From: Labrys wisconsinensis
GTDB taxonomy: Bacteria; Pseudomonadota; Alphaproteobacteria; Rhizobiales; Labraceae
Assembly: GCF_030814995.1 (NCBI RefSeq)
Contig: NZ_JAUSVX010000012.1
Location: 124,001 to 188,000 of the forward strand
Reading direction: 5' to 3'
Length of the DNA stretch: 64,000 nt
Below the pieces are notes generated by a model. That model saw only the letters and a program-made list of their open reading frames with translations, was not told where the DNA came from and made no database searches. Below, piece by piece: positions 43,462 through 52,620 of the stretch (the stretch's first letter is position 1; every line of letters begins with the position of its first letter). The position numbers were made by a program, and so were the translations under genes.

Positions 43462-44664
43462 TCAGGAGACGAAGCTGCGGGCCGCCGCCGAGACGGTCTG
43501 GCCGCCCTGCGGGGTGACGCGCAGCACGGAGAGGCTGCGTTCGTTGGTGCCGTCGGTGCGGAACCGGAAGGCGCCGTCTATGCCGCTGAAGCCGGAGGGA
43601 TTGGTCAGGTTGGCGGCATCGAAGGCCTGGGCGCCATAGGCCTTGAGCAGGCCGGAGACCAGGGAGATCGCGTCGTAGCCGACGCTGGCCAGACGCACCG
43701 GGTCGGTGCCGAAGCGGGCCCGGTAGCGGCCGGCAAAGGCCTGGAAGCCGCTGGCGTCGGGCGCGGCGTAGAGCCCGCCCTGCAGCAGCGGCGCGGCGAA
43801 GACGCGCTTGTCGTCCCACACGCCGGTGCCCAGGAGCTGCACGCGGCGCGGGTTGACCCCGGCGGCGCCGAGGGCCTCGGCGACCAGCGGCAGGGTCTCG
43901 CCCCCTTCGGGCAGGAACAGGGCGTCGGCCTGGCCGGCCCTGATCACCTCGGCCACGCGCGCGACCGGCGCCTGCATCGCCGAGCGGTCGAGGCCGAAGC
44001 TCTCCATGGCGGCGATGCGCAGGTTGTGGCGCGAGGCGGCCTGCTGGAACTCGCCCTGCACCACCGTGCCGTAGGCGGTCTGCGGAATCAGCGCGGCGAA
44101 GGAGGTCTTGCCGCTGGCGGCGGCGTAGGCGACGATCCGCTCGACGTCCGATTGCGGCATGAACGACAGGAGATAGATGCCGGGCGCGGCGACGCTGGCA
44201 TCGGAGGAGAAGGCGATCATCGGCACGCCGCCCGAGCGCGCCACCGCCCCGGCCGTCCGGACCGCCGGCGCAAAGAGCGGCCCGAGGATGACGTGGGCGC
44301 CGTCGGCCAGCGCCGCCGTTGCCGCGGCGCTGGCACCCTCGGGCGTGCCGAGGTCGTCCTTGACCACCAGCTGGAACTCGCCGTGCACGAACTCGGCCAT
44401 GGCCATGTCGCAGGCATTGCGAATCGCGGTGCCGACGGCGCCCCCGCCGCCGCCGGAGGAGAGCGGCACCAGCAGCGCCGCGGTGACCGGTCCGGAGCCG
44501 ATGGTGGCCGAGGGCTGCGACAAGGCCGGCGAGGCCGCCGGCCGGATCATCGTCTCGGTGGTGCTGCATCCGGCGAGCAGCGCCGCCCCGCCGAGCCCGA
44601 ACAGGCGCAGCGAAGCCCGGCGCGCCGGATCGACAGGTCGGTCGAGATGGGGCAGATGACTCAC
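43462..44664 (-). CDS. LpoA-like lipoprotein, penicillin-binding protein activator
   Basis: A 400-residue lipoprotein. The signal region ends in a lipobox GGAALLAGCS (Cys near residue 33). The mature part is a periplasmic-binding-protein fold of the Leu/Ile/Val type (VTAALLVPLSSGG; VILGPLFAPAVRTAG; LPEGGETLPLVAEAL), as in the C-terminal domain of LpoA. The start is taken as GTG at 44664 because GGAGG lies five bases before it. It is divergent from rsmI-yraN, a conserved arrangement. It probably activates a bifunctional PBP at the outer membrane; a PBP1A gene lies 1.7 kb away on the same strand. Confidence 0.85.
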   Translation of the reverse strand: MSHLPHLDRPVDPARRASLRLFGLGGAALLAGCSTTETMIRPAASPALSQPSATIGSGPVTAALLVPLSSGGGGGAVGTAIRNACDMAMAEFVHGEFQLVVKDDLGTPEGASAAATAALADGAHVILGPLFAPAVRTAGAVARSGGVPMIAFSSDASVAAPGIYLLSFMPQSDVERIVAYAAASGKTSFAALIPQTAYGTVVQGEFQQAASRHNLRIAAMESFGLDRSAMQAPVARVAEVIRAGQADALFLPEGGETLPLVAEALGAAGVNPRRVQLLGTGVWDDKRVFAAPLLQGGLYAAPDASGFQAFAGRYRARFGTDPVRLASVGYDAISLVSGLLKAYGAQAFDAANLTNPSGFSGIDGAFRFRTDGTNERSLSVLRVTPQGGQTVSAAARSFVS

Positions 44665-44965
44665 GATGGCCTCCAGGCACGGCAGCGGGCGCCCCGAGCA
44701 AGCCTTTCGAACGCCGCCCGAGGCCGGGCTCGGCAATCCCGCTCGATGTCAAAGTCCAAGCGCCACTCGCCCCCCAAGCAGGATTTCGCGGCCCTGGCAA
44801 GACCGCGGCGGCGGGAACCTGCCTGCCGATCCACGACTTCCTGTCCGAGGCTTCGCCGAAGCGTCGGCAGTTTTGCATGAACCTCGGCCGGAATGATACT
44901 GGTTGGCATGCAGGATGCCGGCGCTCCCGTGCGGCCATCCACAGCCCCCCCGCAAGGCCCCAGCC
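44665..44965. other. Divergent promoter gap between the LpoA-like gene and rsmI
   Basis: This 301-base region separates two divergent genes and has no convincing coding frame. A promoter-like pair for rsmI is noted at 44874-44901; I found no clear one for the other strand. Confidence 0.6.
44874..44901 (+). promoter_or_regulatory. Possible rsmI promoter
   Basis: TTGCAT (44874-44879), a 16-base spacer and GATACT (44896-44901) match the sigma-70 consensus at 4 and 4 of 6 bases. It lies 65 bases before the rsmI start. Confidence 0.35.
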
Positions 44966-45895
44966 ATGCCCCACGACAGCCTCCTGGCCGATGCCCCGGC
45001 TTCCCAGCGCAGCTATACCCTGCACGGCCAGCGCATCACCGCCCCCTCGCTCCGGCCCGGCCTGCACGTGGTGTCGACCCCGATCGGCAACCTCGCCGAC
45101 GTGACGCTGCGCGCCCTGACCACGCTGGCGGCGGCGGACCTGGTGGTGTGCGAGGACACCCGGGTCACCAGCCGCCTCACCAATCATTACGGCATCGAGG
45201 CGAGCCTGGTCGCCTACAACGACCACAACGCCCCGCGCGTGCGCCCGCAGATCCTGGAGCGCCTGGCGCAGGGCGCAGCCGTCGCGCTGGTCTCCGACGC
45301 AGGCACGCCGATGGTATCGGACCCCGGCTACAAGCTGGTGCGCGACGCCATCGAGGAGGGCATCGCCGTCTCCTCGGCGCCGGGCGCCTCGGCGGCGCTG
45401 GCCGCCCTGACCGTGGCCGGCCTGCCGACCGACCGCTTCTTCTTCGAGGGCTTCCTGCCGCCCAAGGACGGGGCGCGCGCCAACCGCCTGGCCGAGCTCA
45501 AGGCAGTGCCGGCGACGCTGGTGTTCTACGAGAGCGGGCCGCGCCTGGCCGGCAGCCTGGCGGCGATGGCGACGGCGCTGGGCGACCGGGCGGCCACCGT
45601 GGCACGCGAGCTGACCAAGGCCTACGAGACGGTCTATCGCGGCACGCTGGTGTCGCTGGCGACCGACTTCGCGGTGGCCGAGGAGCCGCGCGGCGAGATC
45701 GTCGTCGTGGTCGGGCCGCCGGTGGAGGAGCGGGCCAGCGCCGACGAGATGGAGGCCTCGCTCAGCTCGGCGCTCGACACGCTGTCGGTGAAGGATGCCG
45801 CCGCCGCGGTGGCCGCCCGGCTCGGCCTGCCCAGGCGCGGCGTCTATGCGCGGGCCGTGGAACTGGCGGCGGCGCGGCGCGCCCGCGGACCGTGA
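44966..45895 (+). CDS. rsmI: 16S rRNA (cytidine(1402)-2'-O)-methyltransferase
   Basis: A 309-residue tetrapyrrole-methylase-fold RNA methyltransferase. Family motifs: [55 protein letters not shown] and [10 protein letters not shown]. It 2'-O-methylates C1402 of 16S rRNA. The start MPHDSLL has AAGG upstream; a longer upstream start has no such support. yraN follows with seven bases between, as in many proteobacteria. Confidence 0.95.
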   Translation: MPHDSLLADAPASQRSYTLHGQRITAPSLRPGLHVVSTPIGNLADVTLRALTTLAAADLVVCEDTRVTSRLTNHYGIEASLVAYNDHNAPRVRPQILERLAQGAAVALVSDAGTPMVSDPGYKLVRDAIEEGIAVSSAPGASAALAALTVAGLPTDRFFFEGFLPPKDGARANRLAELKAVPATLVFYESGPRLAGSLAAMATALGDRAATVARELTKAYETVYRGTLVSLATDFAVAEEPRGEIVVVVGPPVEERASADEMEASLSSALDTLSVKDAAAAVAARLGLPRRGVYARAVELAAARRARGP

Positions 45896-45902
45896 ACCGG
45901 CG

Positions 45903-46274
45903 ATGACCGACCTCGCGGGGCGGCGCCGGGCCTTCCGCTTCGGCCTCGGCGCCGAGGGCCGGGCGGCCCTGCTGCTGCGCCTGAAGGGCTACCGCATCCT
46001 GGCCCGACGCTTCCGCACCGCCGGAGGCGAGGCGGACCTCGTCGCCCTGCGCGGCGAGACGATCGTCTTCGTCGAGGTGAAGGCGCGCGGCGAGCTCGCC
46101 GCGGCGCAGGAGGCGATCACGCCAGCCCAGAGGCGACGCATCGCCGCCGCGGCGCGCGCCTGGCTGACACGCCATCCCGACGATGCGAGGCTGACCCTGC
46201 GCTTCGACGCCGTCTTCGTCGCGCCGCGCCGCTGGCCCCTGCACGTCGTCAACGCCTTCGAGGCGGATATCTGA
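45903..46274 (+). CDS. yraN: UPF0102 protein YraN
   Basis: A 123-residue protein of the UPF0102 family, with a predicted endonuclease-like fold. The conserved core is [14 protein letters not shown] followed by [11 protein letters not shown], the Glu/Asp-x-x-Val-Lys pattern of nuclease-like folds. It sits after rsmI and opposite the LpoA-like gene, the usual neighbourhood. Exact role unknown. Confidence 0.93.
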   Translation: MTDLAGRRRAFRFGLGAEGRAALLLRLKGYRILARRFRTAGGEADLVALRGETIVFVEVKARGELAAAQEAITPAQRRRIAAAARAWLTRHPDDARLTLRFDAVFVAPRRWPLHVVNAFEADI

Positions 46275-46346
46275 GCGGGGCCGCCGCATCGCCGCCATGC
46301 GGAAAAGGGGCGCCGATCCACCGGCCGGATCGGCTCCGCAGCCGCC

Positions 46347-48542
46347 TCACTGCCCCAGCACGTGCTTGATCCAGTCGCCGAGATTGGGGCCGCCCTGCGG
46401 GGGCTCCCATTCGCCGTTGCCGGCCGGGGCCGGGGCCATGGCGACGGGCTGGTCGTCCGGCGCGCCGTCGACCTGGGGCTGGGCGGCGACCACCGGGGCG
46501 ACGTCCTGCGGCGGCGGCGGCACCCAGGGCCGGCCGGGCAGCGGCTGGGGCTGCAGCCCCTTGTGCGCGGCGACCATGAAGCTGTTCCAGATGCTGGCCG
46601 GCAGGCTGCCGCCGGTGATGCGCCGCGTCGAGGCGCCGTCGTCGTTGCCGAGCCAGACCGCGGTGACCATGCGGCTGGTGAAGCCGACGAACCAGGCGTC
46701 GCGATAGTTCTGGCTGGTGCCGCTCTTGCCGGCCGCCTGCCAGCCCGGCAGCGCCGCCTTGCGGGCCGTGCCGATGGTCAGCGTCTGGCTCATCATGGCG
46801 TTCATCATGCCGACCTCGGCGTCGCTGATCACCTGGGGCATGGGCGGCGGGCTGCGCTTGTACAGGACCTTGCCCGACACCGCCTTCACCTCGGTGACGA
46901 CATAGGGCACGATGGTGCGCCCGCCATTGGCGAAGACGGCATAGGCCGAGGTCAGCTCCAGCGGCGTCACCTCGGACGTGCCGAGGGCGATCGACGGGTT
47001 GGGATCGAGCTTGGAGGCGATGCCGAGGCGCTGGGCCATGGCGACCACCGCCTTCGGGCCGAGCTCGGCGCACAGGCGCACCGCCACGGTGTTCAGCGAC
47101 AGGGCGAGCGCCGTCGCCAGCGTCACCGGGCCGCGATACTCCTTGGAGAAGTCCTCCGGCCGCCAGCCGGCCAGGCTGACGGGCGCGTCGTCGCGCACGG
47201 TGTCGGGCGTCAGCCCGGCCTCCAGGGCCGCGAGATAGACGAAGGGCTTGAAGGTCGAGCCGGGCTGGCGGCGGGCGGAGATGACGCGGTTGAACTGGCT
47301 GGCGGCATAGGACCGCCCGCCCACCAGGGCGCGCACGGCGCCGTCCGGCTCCATCGCCACCAGGGCGCCCTGGCCGACATTGAGCCTGCCGCCGTTCTTG
47401 TCGAGCGCCTGGGTCAGGGCCTGCTCGGCGGTGACCTGGAGCCGTGAATTGATGGTCGTCTCGACCACGACGTCGCTCTCGAGCGGCCCGACATAGTCGT
47501 CGAGCAGGCTCGTCACCCAGTCCGCGGGATAGTTGCCCGAGAAATTGTCGACCTTGCTGCTGGCGACGGCCGGCTTGGCGATCGCGGCCTTCTCCTCGCC
47601 GGCGGAGATCACGCCCATGTCGGCCATGGCGCCGAGCACGACCTCGGCGCGGTCCTGCGCGCCCTGCAGGTTCTTGTTGGGCGCCAGCTTCGAGGGCGCC
47701 TTGACCAGGCCGGCCAGCATGGCGGCCTGCGCCAGGGTCAGCTTCGAGGCCGGGCGGCCGAAATAGCGCTGCGCCGCCGCCTCGACGCCGAAGGCGCCGG
47801 CGCCGAAATAGACGCGGTTGAGATACATCTCCAGGATCTGGTCCTTGGAGTATTTGCGCTCGAGCCACAGCGCCAGGATGGCTTCCTGCACCTTGCGCTC
47901 GAGGCTGCGCTCCTGGGTCAGGAACACGTTCTTGGCGAGCTGCTGGGTCAGGGTCGAGCCGCCCTGCTCGACATGCCCGGTGACCAGGTTGCGCGTCACC
48001 GCCCGGATCAGGCCGAGCGGATCAATGCCCCAATGGGAGTAGAAGCGCCGGTCCTCGATGGCGACGAAGGCGGCCGGCACATAGGGCGGCAGGTCCTTGA
48101 TCGACACCGCCGCCCCGCCCATGCCGCCGCGATTGGCGATGGGCGTGCCGTCGGAGGCGAGGATCTGCACGTTGGGCGGGCGTTGCGGCACCGCCAGGTC
48201 CTGGATCGGCGGCAGGTGGGAGGCATACCAGGCGACGACGCCGCCGGCGCCGATCACGCCCCAGATCGCCAGCACGAAGCCCCAGTAGAACAGCCGGCCG
48301 AGGAAGGAGCGGCGCCGGCGCCGACGCGGCGGCCGGCCGCCGGGCGAGGTCCCGTCGACGACGCCGCCGGAGAAGCTGCGGCGACGTCCGTCCTGGCGGC
48401 GCGGCGAATCGCTCGGACGCGTCCCGGACCGGGCCGCCATCTCCGCGGCCGAAGCCGGCGCGGAGCGGTCGTCCCGGGTGACGCGCATGTCGAAATCGCC
48501 CCGATCGCTGTCGAAACGTGGTTCGCGCCGTCCATCGGCCAT
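46347..48542 (-). CDS. Penicillin-binding protein 1A, bifunctional
   Basis: A 731-residue class A PBP. A long basic, Arg-rich cytoplasmic tail (residues ~1-80) precedes one membrane helix (LGRLFYWGFVLAIWGVIGAGG). The GT51 glycosyltransferase domain has EDRRFYSHWGID and GGSTLTQQLAKN. The transpeptidase domain has STFKP with the active Ser, SLN and KSGTS. The C-terminal ~70 residues are Pro/Gln-rich and disordered. It polymerises and crosslinks peptidoglycan in the periplasm. It is a candidate partner of the LpoA-like protein encoded nearby. Confidence 0.95.
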   Translation of the reverse strand: MADGRREPRFDSDRGDFDMRVTRDDRSAPASAAEMAARSGTRPSDSPRRQDGRRRSFSGGVVDGTSPGGRPPRRRRRRSFLGRLFYWGFVLAIWGVIGAGGVVAWYASHLPPIQDLAVPQRPPNVQILASDGTPIANRGGMGGAAVSIKDLPPYVPAAFVAIEDRRFYSHWGIDPLGLIRAVTRNLVTGHVEQGGSTLTQQLAKNVFLTQERSLERKVQEAILALWLERKYSKDQILEMYLNRVYFGAGAFGVEAAAQRYFGRPASKLTLAQAAMLAGLVKAPSKLAPNKNLQGAQDRAEVVLGAMADMGVISAGEEKAAIAKPAVASSKVDNFSGNYPADWVTSLLDDYVGPLESDVVVETTINSRLQVTAEQALTQALDKNGGRLNVGQGALVAMEPDGAVRALVGGRSYAASQFNRVISARRQPGSTFKPFVYLAALEAGLTPDTVRDDAPVSLAGWRPEDFSKEYRGPVTLATALALSLNTVAVRLCAELGPKAVVAMAQRLGIASKLDPNPSIALGTSEVTPLELTSAYAVFANGGRTIVPYVVTEVKAVSGKVLYKRSPPPMPQVISDAEVGMMNAMMSQTLTIGTARKAALPGWQAAGKSGTSQNYRDAWFVGFTSRMVTAVWLGNDDGASTRRITGGSLPASIWNSFMVAAHKGLQPQPLPGRPWVPPPPQDVAPVVAAQPQVDGAPDDQPVAMAPAPAGNGEWEPPQGGPNLGDWIKHVLGQ

Positions 48543-48645
48543 GCGTCGGCGCTCTCCGTCAATCGTCGCTCGAATGGGGTCTGCGTCTTAACAGAATAAT
48601 CGCGGCCGCATTAAGGGGACTTTACGACCATGTCCACCGGAGCTT

Positions 48646-49275
48646 CTACTGGCTCGCCCAGACGATGCGCGCCATCCAGGCTATCTCCCCCTGCTGCAGC
48701 GCCCGCTCCTCGCCGGCGGCGCCGAGCGGGGCGAGCTCGGCGGTCCTGGCCGTGCGCCGCTTCAACGCCATCGCCAGGACCTCGCCGGCGCGGGTGCGCA
48801 CCACGACGCGGTCGCCCTTGCGGATCTGGACGCCGGGCGCGACGATGATCAGGTCGCCGTCGCGATAGAGCGGCTCCAGGCCGCCGCCAGCGACCTCCAG
48901 CGCATAGATCCGTTCCTCGCTCGGCCCGGGAAAGATCGCCTCGTCCCAGCCCTCGCTCCGGGGATGGCCGGCCTCGTCGAACAGGCCGTCGGCGGCCGCC
49001 TGCGCCAGGCTCAGCATCGGGATGCGGCGAGGCACGGCCTCGCGGGCCCGGTCGAGCAGGCCGAGGAAGACGTCGATGGAGTCGCCGGTCGCCTCGAGCA
49101 CCTTGGCCACCGATTCCGTCGAGGGCCAGCGGGCGCGCCCGTCCCCGGTGACGCGCTTGGACTTGTTGAAGGTGGTGGCGTCGAGCCCGGCCTTGCGGGC
49201 GAGGCCGGAAGCCGATAGCCCGTGGCGCGCCGCGAGCGTATCGATGGCATTCCAGATCTGGGCGTGGGTGAGCAT
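48646..49275 (-). CDS. XRE-HTH / S24 peptidase-like repressor
   Basis: A 209-residue phage-repressor-like protein. The N-terminus (MLTHAQIWNAIDTLAARHGLSASGLARKAGLDATTFNKSKRV pattern, broken here) is an XRE-type helix-turn-helix. The C-terminal part is an S24/LexA-like domain (GGGLEPLYRDGDLIIVAPGVQIRKGDRVVVRT), with a Ser/Lys dyad less clear than in LexA: the position of the usual Ser is occupied by GGGLEP. It is therefore likely non-cleavable. Upstream lies a double operator. No phage gene is near, so it is a chromosomal regulator, perhaps of its own gene and the divergent DUF952-pyrD. Confidence 0.85.
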   Translation of the reverse strand: MLTHAQIWNAIDTLAARHGLSASGLARKAGLDATTFNKSKRVTGDGRARWPSTESVAKVLEATGDSIDVFLGLLDRAREAVPRRIPMLSLAQAAADGLFDEAGHPRSEGWDEAIFPGPSEERIYALEVAGGGLEPLYRDGDLIIVAPGVQIRKGDRVVVRTRAGEVLAMALKRRTARTAELAPLGAAGEERALQQGEIAWMARIVWASQ

Positions 49276-49339
49276 CGGGAGACCCTGGCTCGGCGGGATT
49301 TCCGGACCCGTTCCGCGGGTGGCGCCCGGAAATCTCGCT

Positions 49340-49376
49340 TAGGCGATGAAACCTAGAAAATAGGATTTATCACCTA
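49340..49376. promoter_or_regulatory. Paired TAGG-N8-CCTA operators
   Basis: Two 16-base sites, 49340-49355 and 49361-49376, each start TAGG and end CCTA. They are inverted to each other at 13 of 16 positions and separated by GAAAA. Their centres are 21 bases apart, two helical turns, so two repressor dimers could bind the same face. They lie between the S24-type repressor and DUF952. Confidence 0.7.
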
Positions 49377-49431
49377 TCGACGCCGGTGTCATCTCCGCAG
49401 CGCAAATCGGGCAACCGTGGGAAGGGCAGGC

Positions 49432-49773
49432 ATGGCGACCATCTACAAGATCGCGACCACCGAGCAATGGCGCGCGGCCGAGGCGGCGGGACGATTCGAC
49501 GGCGCGCCGGTCGACCTTGCCGACGGCTATATCCATTTCTCCGACGCGGCGAGCGTGCGCGAGACGGCGGCCCGGCACTTCGCCGGCCAGGCCGGCCTCG
49601 TCCTGGTGGCGGTCGAGGCGGATCGGCTCGGCCCGGCGCTGCGCTGGGAGGTCTCGCGCGGCGGGGCGCTGTTCCCGCATCTCTATGCGCCGCTGCCGCT
49701 CACGGCGGTGACCTCGGTCGCGCCGCTGCCGCTCGGCCCCGACGGCCGCCACGTCTTCCCGGAGGCCCCATGA
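49432..49773 (+). CDS. DUF952 domain-containing protein
   Basis: A 113-residue cytoplasmic protein. It begins [20 protein letters not shown] and includes [20 protein letters not shown] and [18 protein letters not shown], all typical of DUF952. Its stop overlaps the pyrD ATG, a frequent pairing in alphaproteobacteria. GGAAGGGCAGG precedes the start. Function unknown. Confidence 0.9.
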   Translation: MATIYKIATTEQWRAAEAAGRFDGAPVDLADGYIHFSDAASVRETAARHFAGQAGLVLVAVEADRLGPALRWEVSRGGALFPHLYAPLPLTAVTSVAPLPLGPDGRHVFPEAP

Positions 49774-50780
49774 TCGGCGCCCTCTATCCGCTTGCCCGTC
49801 CGGTGCTGATGGGCATGGACCCGGAGCGGGCCCACGCGCTGACGCTGCGCGCCCTCAGGCTGATGCCGCTGCCGCCGGCGCGCCCGGACGAGCCGGGCCT
49901 GGCGGTCGAGGCCTTCGGCTTGCGCTTTCCCAACCCGGTCGGCGTCGCCGCCGGCTTCGACAAGGATGCCGAGGTGGTCGACCCGATGCTGCGGCTCGGC
50001 TTCGGCTTCGTCGAGGTCGGCAGCCTGACGCCGCGGCCGCAGGCGGGCAATCCGCGCCCGCGCCTGTTCCGCCTGCCGGCCGACGAGGGCGTGATCAACC
50101 GCTTCGGCTTCAACAACCAGGGCCATGCCGCGGCGCTGGCGCGGCTCGCGGCGCGCCCGCCCGCCGGCATCGTCGGCGTGAATGTCGGGGCGAACAAGGA
50201 CAGCGAGGACAAGGCGGCCGACTATGCCGCCGGCATTGCCGCCTTCGCCGGCGTCGCCTCCTACTTCACCCTCAACGTCTCCTCGCCCAACACGCCGGGC
50301 CTGCGCAGCCTGCAGCAGCGCGAGGCGCTGGACGATCTCCTGGCGCGGGCGACGGCGGCGCGGGATGAGGCTTCGCAGCACCATCCGCGCCGGCCGCTGC
50401 TCCTCAAGATCGCGCCGGACCTGACGCTCGGCGAGCTCGATGACATCGTCGCGGTGGCGCTGGCGCGCGACCTCGACGGCATGATCGTCTCCAACACCAC
50501 GGTCAGCCGGCCGCCGACGCTGCGCAGCAAGGGCGTCGCCGCGGAAGCGGGAGGCCTGTCCGGCGCGCCGCTGTTCGACCTCTCGACCCGCATGCTGGCG
50601 GAGACGGCGGCGCGGGTGGAGAAGCGCTTTCCGCTGATCGGCGTCGGCGGCATCGAGTCGGCGAAGACCGCCCGGCGCAAGCTCGAGGCCGGCGCGACGC
50701 TCGTGCAGCTCTATTCGGCCATGGTGTTCCGAGGGCCGGGCCTCATCGGCGAGATCAAGCGCGGGCTGGCGCGGCCGTGA
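49770..50780 (+). CDS. pyrD: Dihydroorotate dehydrogenase (quinone), class 2
   Basis: A 336-residue membrane-associated flavoenzyme of pyrimidine synthesis. FMN/substrate motifs: [53 protein letters not shown] with the catalytic Ser, and GVGGIESA. The N-terminal helix typical of the quinone-linked class is present. It is coupled to DUF952 by an ATGA overlap. Its stop abuts the stop of the convergent sigma factor gene with no bases between. Confidence 0.95.
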   Translation: MIGALYPLARPVLMGMDPERAHALTLRALRLMPLPPARPDEPGLAVEAFGLRFPNPVGVAAGFDKDAEVVDPMLRLGFGFVEVGSLTPRPQAGNPRPRLFRLPADEGVINRFGFNNQGHAAALARLAARPPAGIVGVNVGANKDSEDKAADYAAGIAAFAGVASYFTLNVSSPNTPGLRSLQQREALDDLLARATAARDEASQHHPRRPLLLKIAPDLTLGELDDIVAVALARDLDGMIVSNTTVSRPPTLRSKGVAAEAGGLSGAPLFDLSTRMLAETAARVEKRFPLIGVGGIESAKTARRKLEAGATLVQLYSAMVFRGPGLIGEIKRGLARP

Positions 50781-52034
50781 TCACTGCGGCAGCTCGGCGC
50801 AGCGCCGCTGCAGGAAGCGGCGCACCGCCGCGTCGGATTCCAGGCCGATCGCCCGGTGATAGGCCTCCCGCGCCGGCGCGACGGCGCCGATCCGGTGCAG
50901 CAAGTCGGCGCGCGCGGCCCAGTAGGGCTGGTACTCCCGCAGGCGCGGGTCGCCCGCCAGCGCTTCGAGCAGCGCCAGGCCGGCCCCGGGCCCCTCGACT
51001 TCGGCGAGGGCGACGGCACGGTTGATGCCGACGACCGGCGATCCCGTCAGGGCCGCCAGCGCGGCGTAGAGCCGCTCGACGGCCGTCCAGTCGGAACGGC
51101 CGGTGTGCCGGCGCACGGCGTGCGCCGATTGCACCGCCGCCTCCAGCTGGTAGCGGCCCGGCGCACCCATGGCGCCGGCGCGATCGAGCAGCGCCTCGGC
51201 CTCCCCGATCAGGCCGCCGTCCCACAGCGACACGTCCTGCCGCGTCAGCGGCACATAGTCGCCGGCGCCGTCGCGCCGCGCCTGCCGCCGGGCCTGGGCG
51301 TGCAGCATCAGCGCCAGCAGGCCGAGCGCCTCGGGCTCCCCCGGCAGCAGCGTGACGACCAGCCGCCCGAGCCAGATGCCCTCCTCGGCCAGATTGCCGC
51401 TGCGGCTGCCGGTGCCGGCCGGGTCGGCCCAGCCTTCGGCAAACACGGCATAGATGGCATCGAGCACCGCCTGCAGGCGTTCGGCGAGCTCGGCGCGTTC
51501 CGGCACCCGGAACGGGATGCCGGCGAGCCGGATCTTGGCCTTGGCGCGCACCAGGCGCTGGCCCATGGCCGCGGGCGCGACCAGGAAGGCCGAGGCGATG
51601 GTCGCCGCGTCCCAGCCCAGCACGGTCTGCAGGATCAGCGGGGCGCGGACGGCCGGATCGATGGCGGGATGGGCGCACACGAACATCAGCCGCAGGCGCT
51701 CGTCCGGCACCGGTGTCGGATTCCCTGCCATCTCCTCCAGCTCCTCGGCAGCGCGCCGCATCTCCGGGACCAGACTCTCGCCGAGGGCCCGGCGGCGCGC
51801 GGCATCGATCATCCGCCGCCGCGCCACCGCCACCAGCCAGCCCTCCGGGTTGGCCGGCACGCCCCTGGCCGGCCAGTCCGCCAGGGCGGCGGCGAACGCT
51901 TCGGAAAAAGCATCCTCCGCCCCGGCGACATCGCGCATGCGCGCCGCCAGCGACGCAACCAGGCGCCCATAGCTGCGGCGCGCCACCGCCTCCGCCGTCT
52001 CCCAGGCGGGGCCGGGCTGCATCTCAGGCGGCAT
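50781..52034 (-). CDS. ECF42-type sigma factor with C-terminal TPR-like extension
   Basis: A 417-residue sigma factor. Region 2 is at residues ~15-85 (YGRLVASLAARMRDVAGAEDAFSEAF; PEGWLVAVARRRMID). Region 4 is around 130-180. The remaining ~230 residues are an alpha-helical, TPR-like extension (DYVPLTRQDVSLWD; GINRAVALAEVEGP), which defines the ECF42 group. Its start overlaps the 3' end of a DGPF/YCII gene, the known companion. There is no anti-sigma factor gene; the extension likely regulates activity. Confidence 0.9.
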   Translation of the reverse strand: MPPEMQPGPAWETAEAVARRSYGRLVASLAARMRDVAGAEDAFSEAFAAALADWPARGVPANPEGWLVAVARRRMIDAARRRALGESLVPEMRRAAEELEEMAGNPTPVPDERLRLMFVCAHPAIDPAVRAPLILQTVLGWDAATIASAFLVAPAAMGQRLVRAKAKIRLAGIPFRVPERAELAERLQAVLDAIYAVFAEGWADPAGTGSRSGNLAEEGIWLGRLVVTLLPGEPEALGLLALMLHAQARRQARRDGAGDYVPLTRQDVSLWDGGLIGEAEALLDRAGAMGAPGRYQLEAAVQSAHAVRRHTGRSDWTAVERLYAALAALTGSPVVGINRAVALAEVEGPGAGLALLEALAGDPRLREYQPYWAARADLLHRIGAVAPAREAYHRAIGLESDAAVRRFLQRRCAELPQ

Positions 52035-52389
52035 GGTCCATGGTCATCGGCCAGATCGGCCTGACCTCCAGGACGCCGGTGCCGGCGCCGGGACAGCGCG
52101 CCGCCCAGGCCAGGGCCGCGTCGAGGTCCGGCACGTCGATGATGTAGAAGCCGCCGAGCTGCTCGCGCGTCTCGGCATAGGGACCGCTCAGGACCTGGGT
52201 CTTGCCGTCGACCACCCGCACCGTCGTGGCGGTCGAGGTCGGCTGCAGCCGCTCGCCCGCCACCCGGGCGCCCGCGGCGACCAGCGCCTCGGTATAGGCG
52301 TGATAGGCGGCGGTCAGCTGCTGCCGCGCAGCCGGAGACGCGGCCTGCATCGCCGCCTCGCTGTCGTGGATCATCAGAATGTACTGCAT
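52024..52389 (-). CDS. YCII/DGPF domain protein
   Basis: A 121-residue protein of the YCII-related (DGPF) family. It starts MQYILMIHDSEAAMQAAS and has GGFYIIDVPDLDAALAWAARCPG with a conserved His/Asp-like pocket and GVLEVRPIWPM. It is encoded just upstream of and overlapping the ECF42 sigma factor. The pairing is characteristic, and DGPF genes are commonly targets of ECF42. TTGGAGGAC precedes the ATG. Enzymatic role unknown. Confidence 0.92.
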   Translation of the reverse strand: MQYILMIHDSEAAMQAASPAARQQLTAAYHAYTEALVAAGARVAGERLQPTSTATTVRVVDGKTQVLSGPYAETREQLGGFYIIDVPDLDAALAWAARCPGAGTGVLEVRPIWPMTMDHAA

Positions 52390-52620
52390 CGTGGTCCTCC
52401 AATCCGGGCGGATGATGCCGCCTTGCCGGCGGGACGATCCCGCCACCTCGATGTCGATCGGGGGGCGGGGCTTTCGACAGGCTTGGAGACTAAATCTTCC
52501 GGGCGCGGGATGCGACCGGCGCCGGCCCAGCGCCCGCCGGCTTGAGGATGCCACCAGGACCGCCTATCTCCGGTGTCGCGCCGGCCCAGCCCGGGGCAGT
52601 TCCTGGGATGTTCGCCCGCC

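Noticed and set aside
48646-49275. The S24 repressor as a sign of a prophage
   Set aside because: No integrase, structural, lysis or replication gene lies within 10 kb on either side, and neighbours are housekeeping genes.
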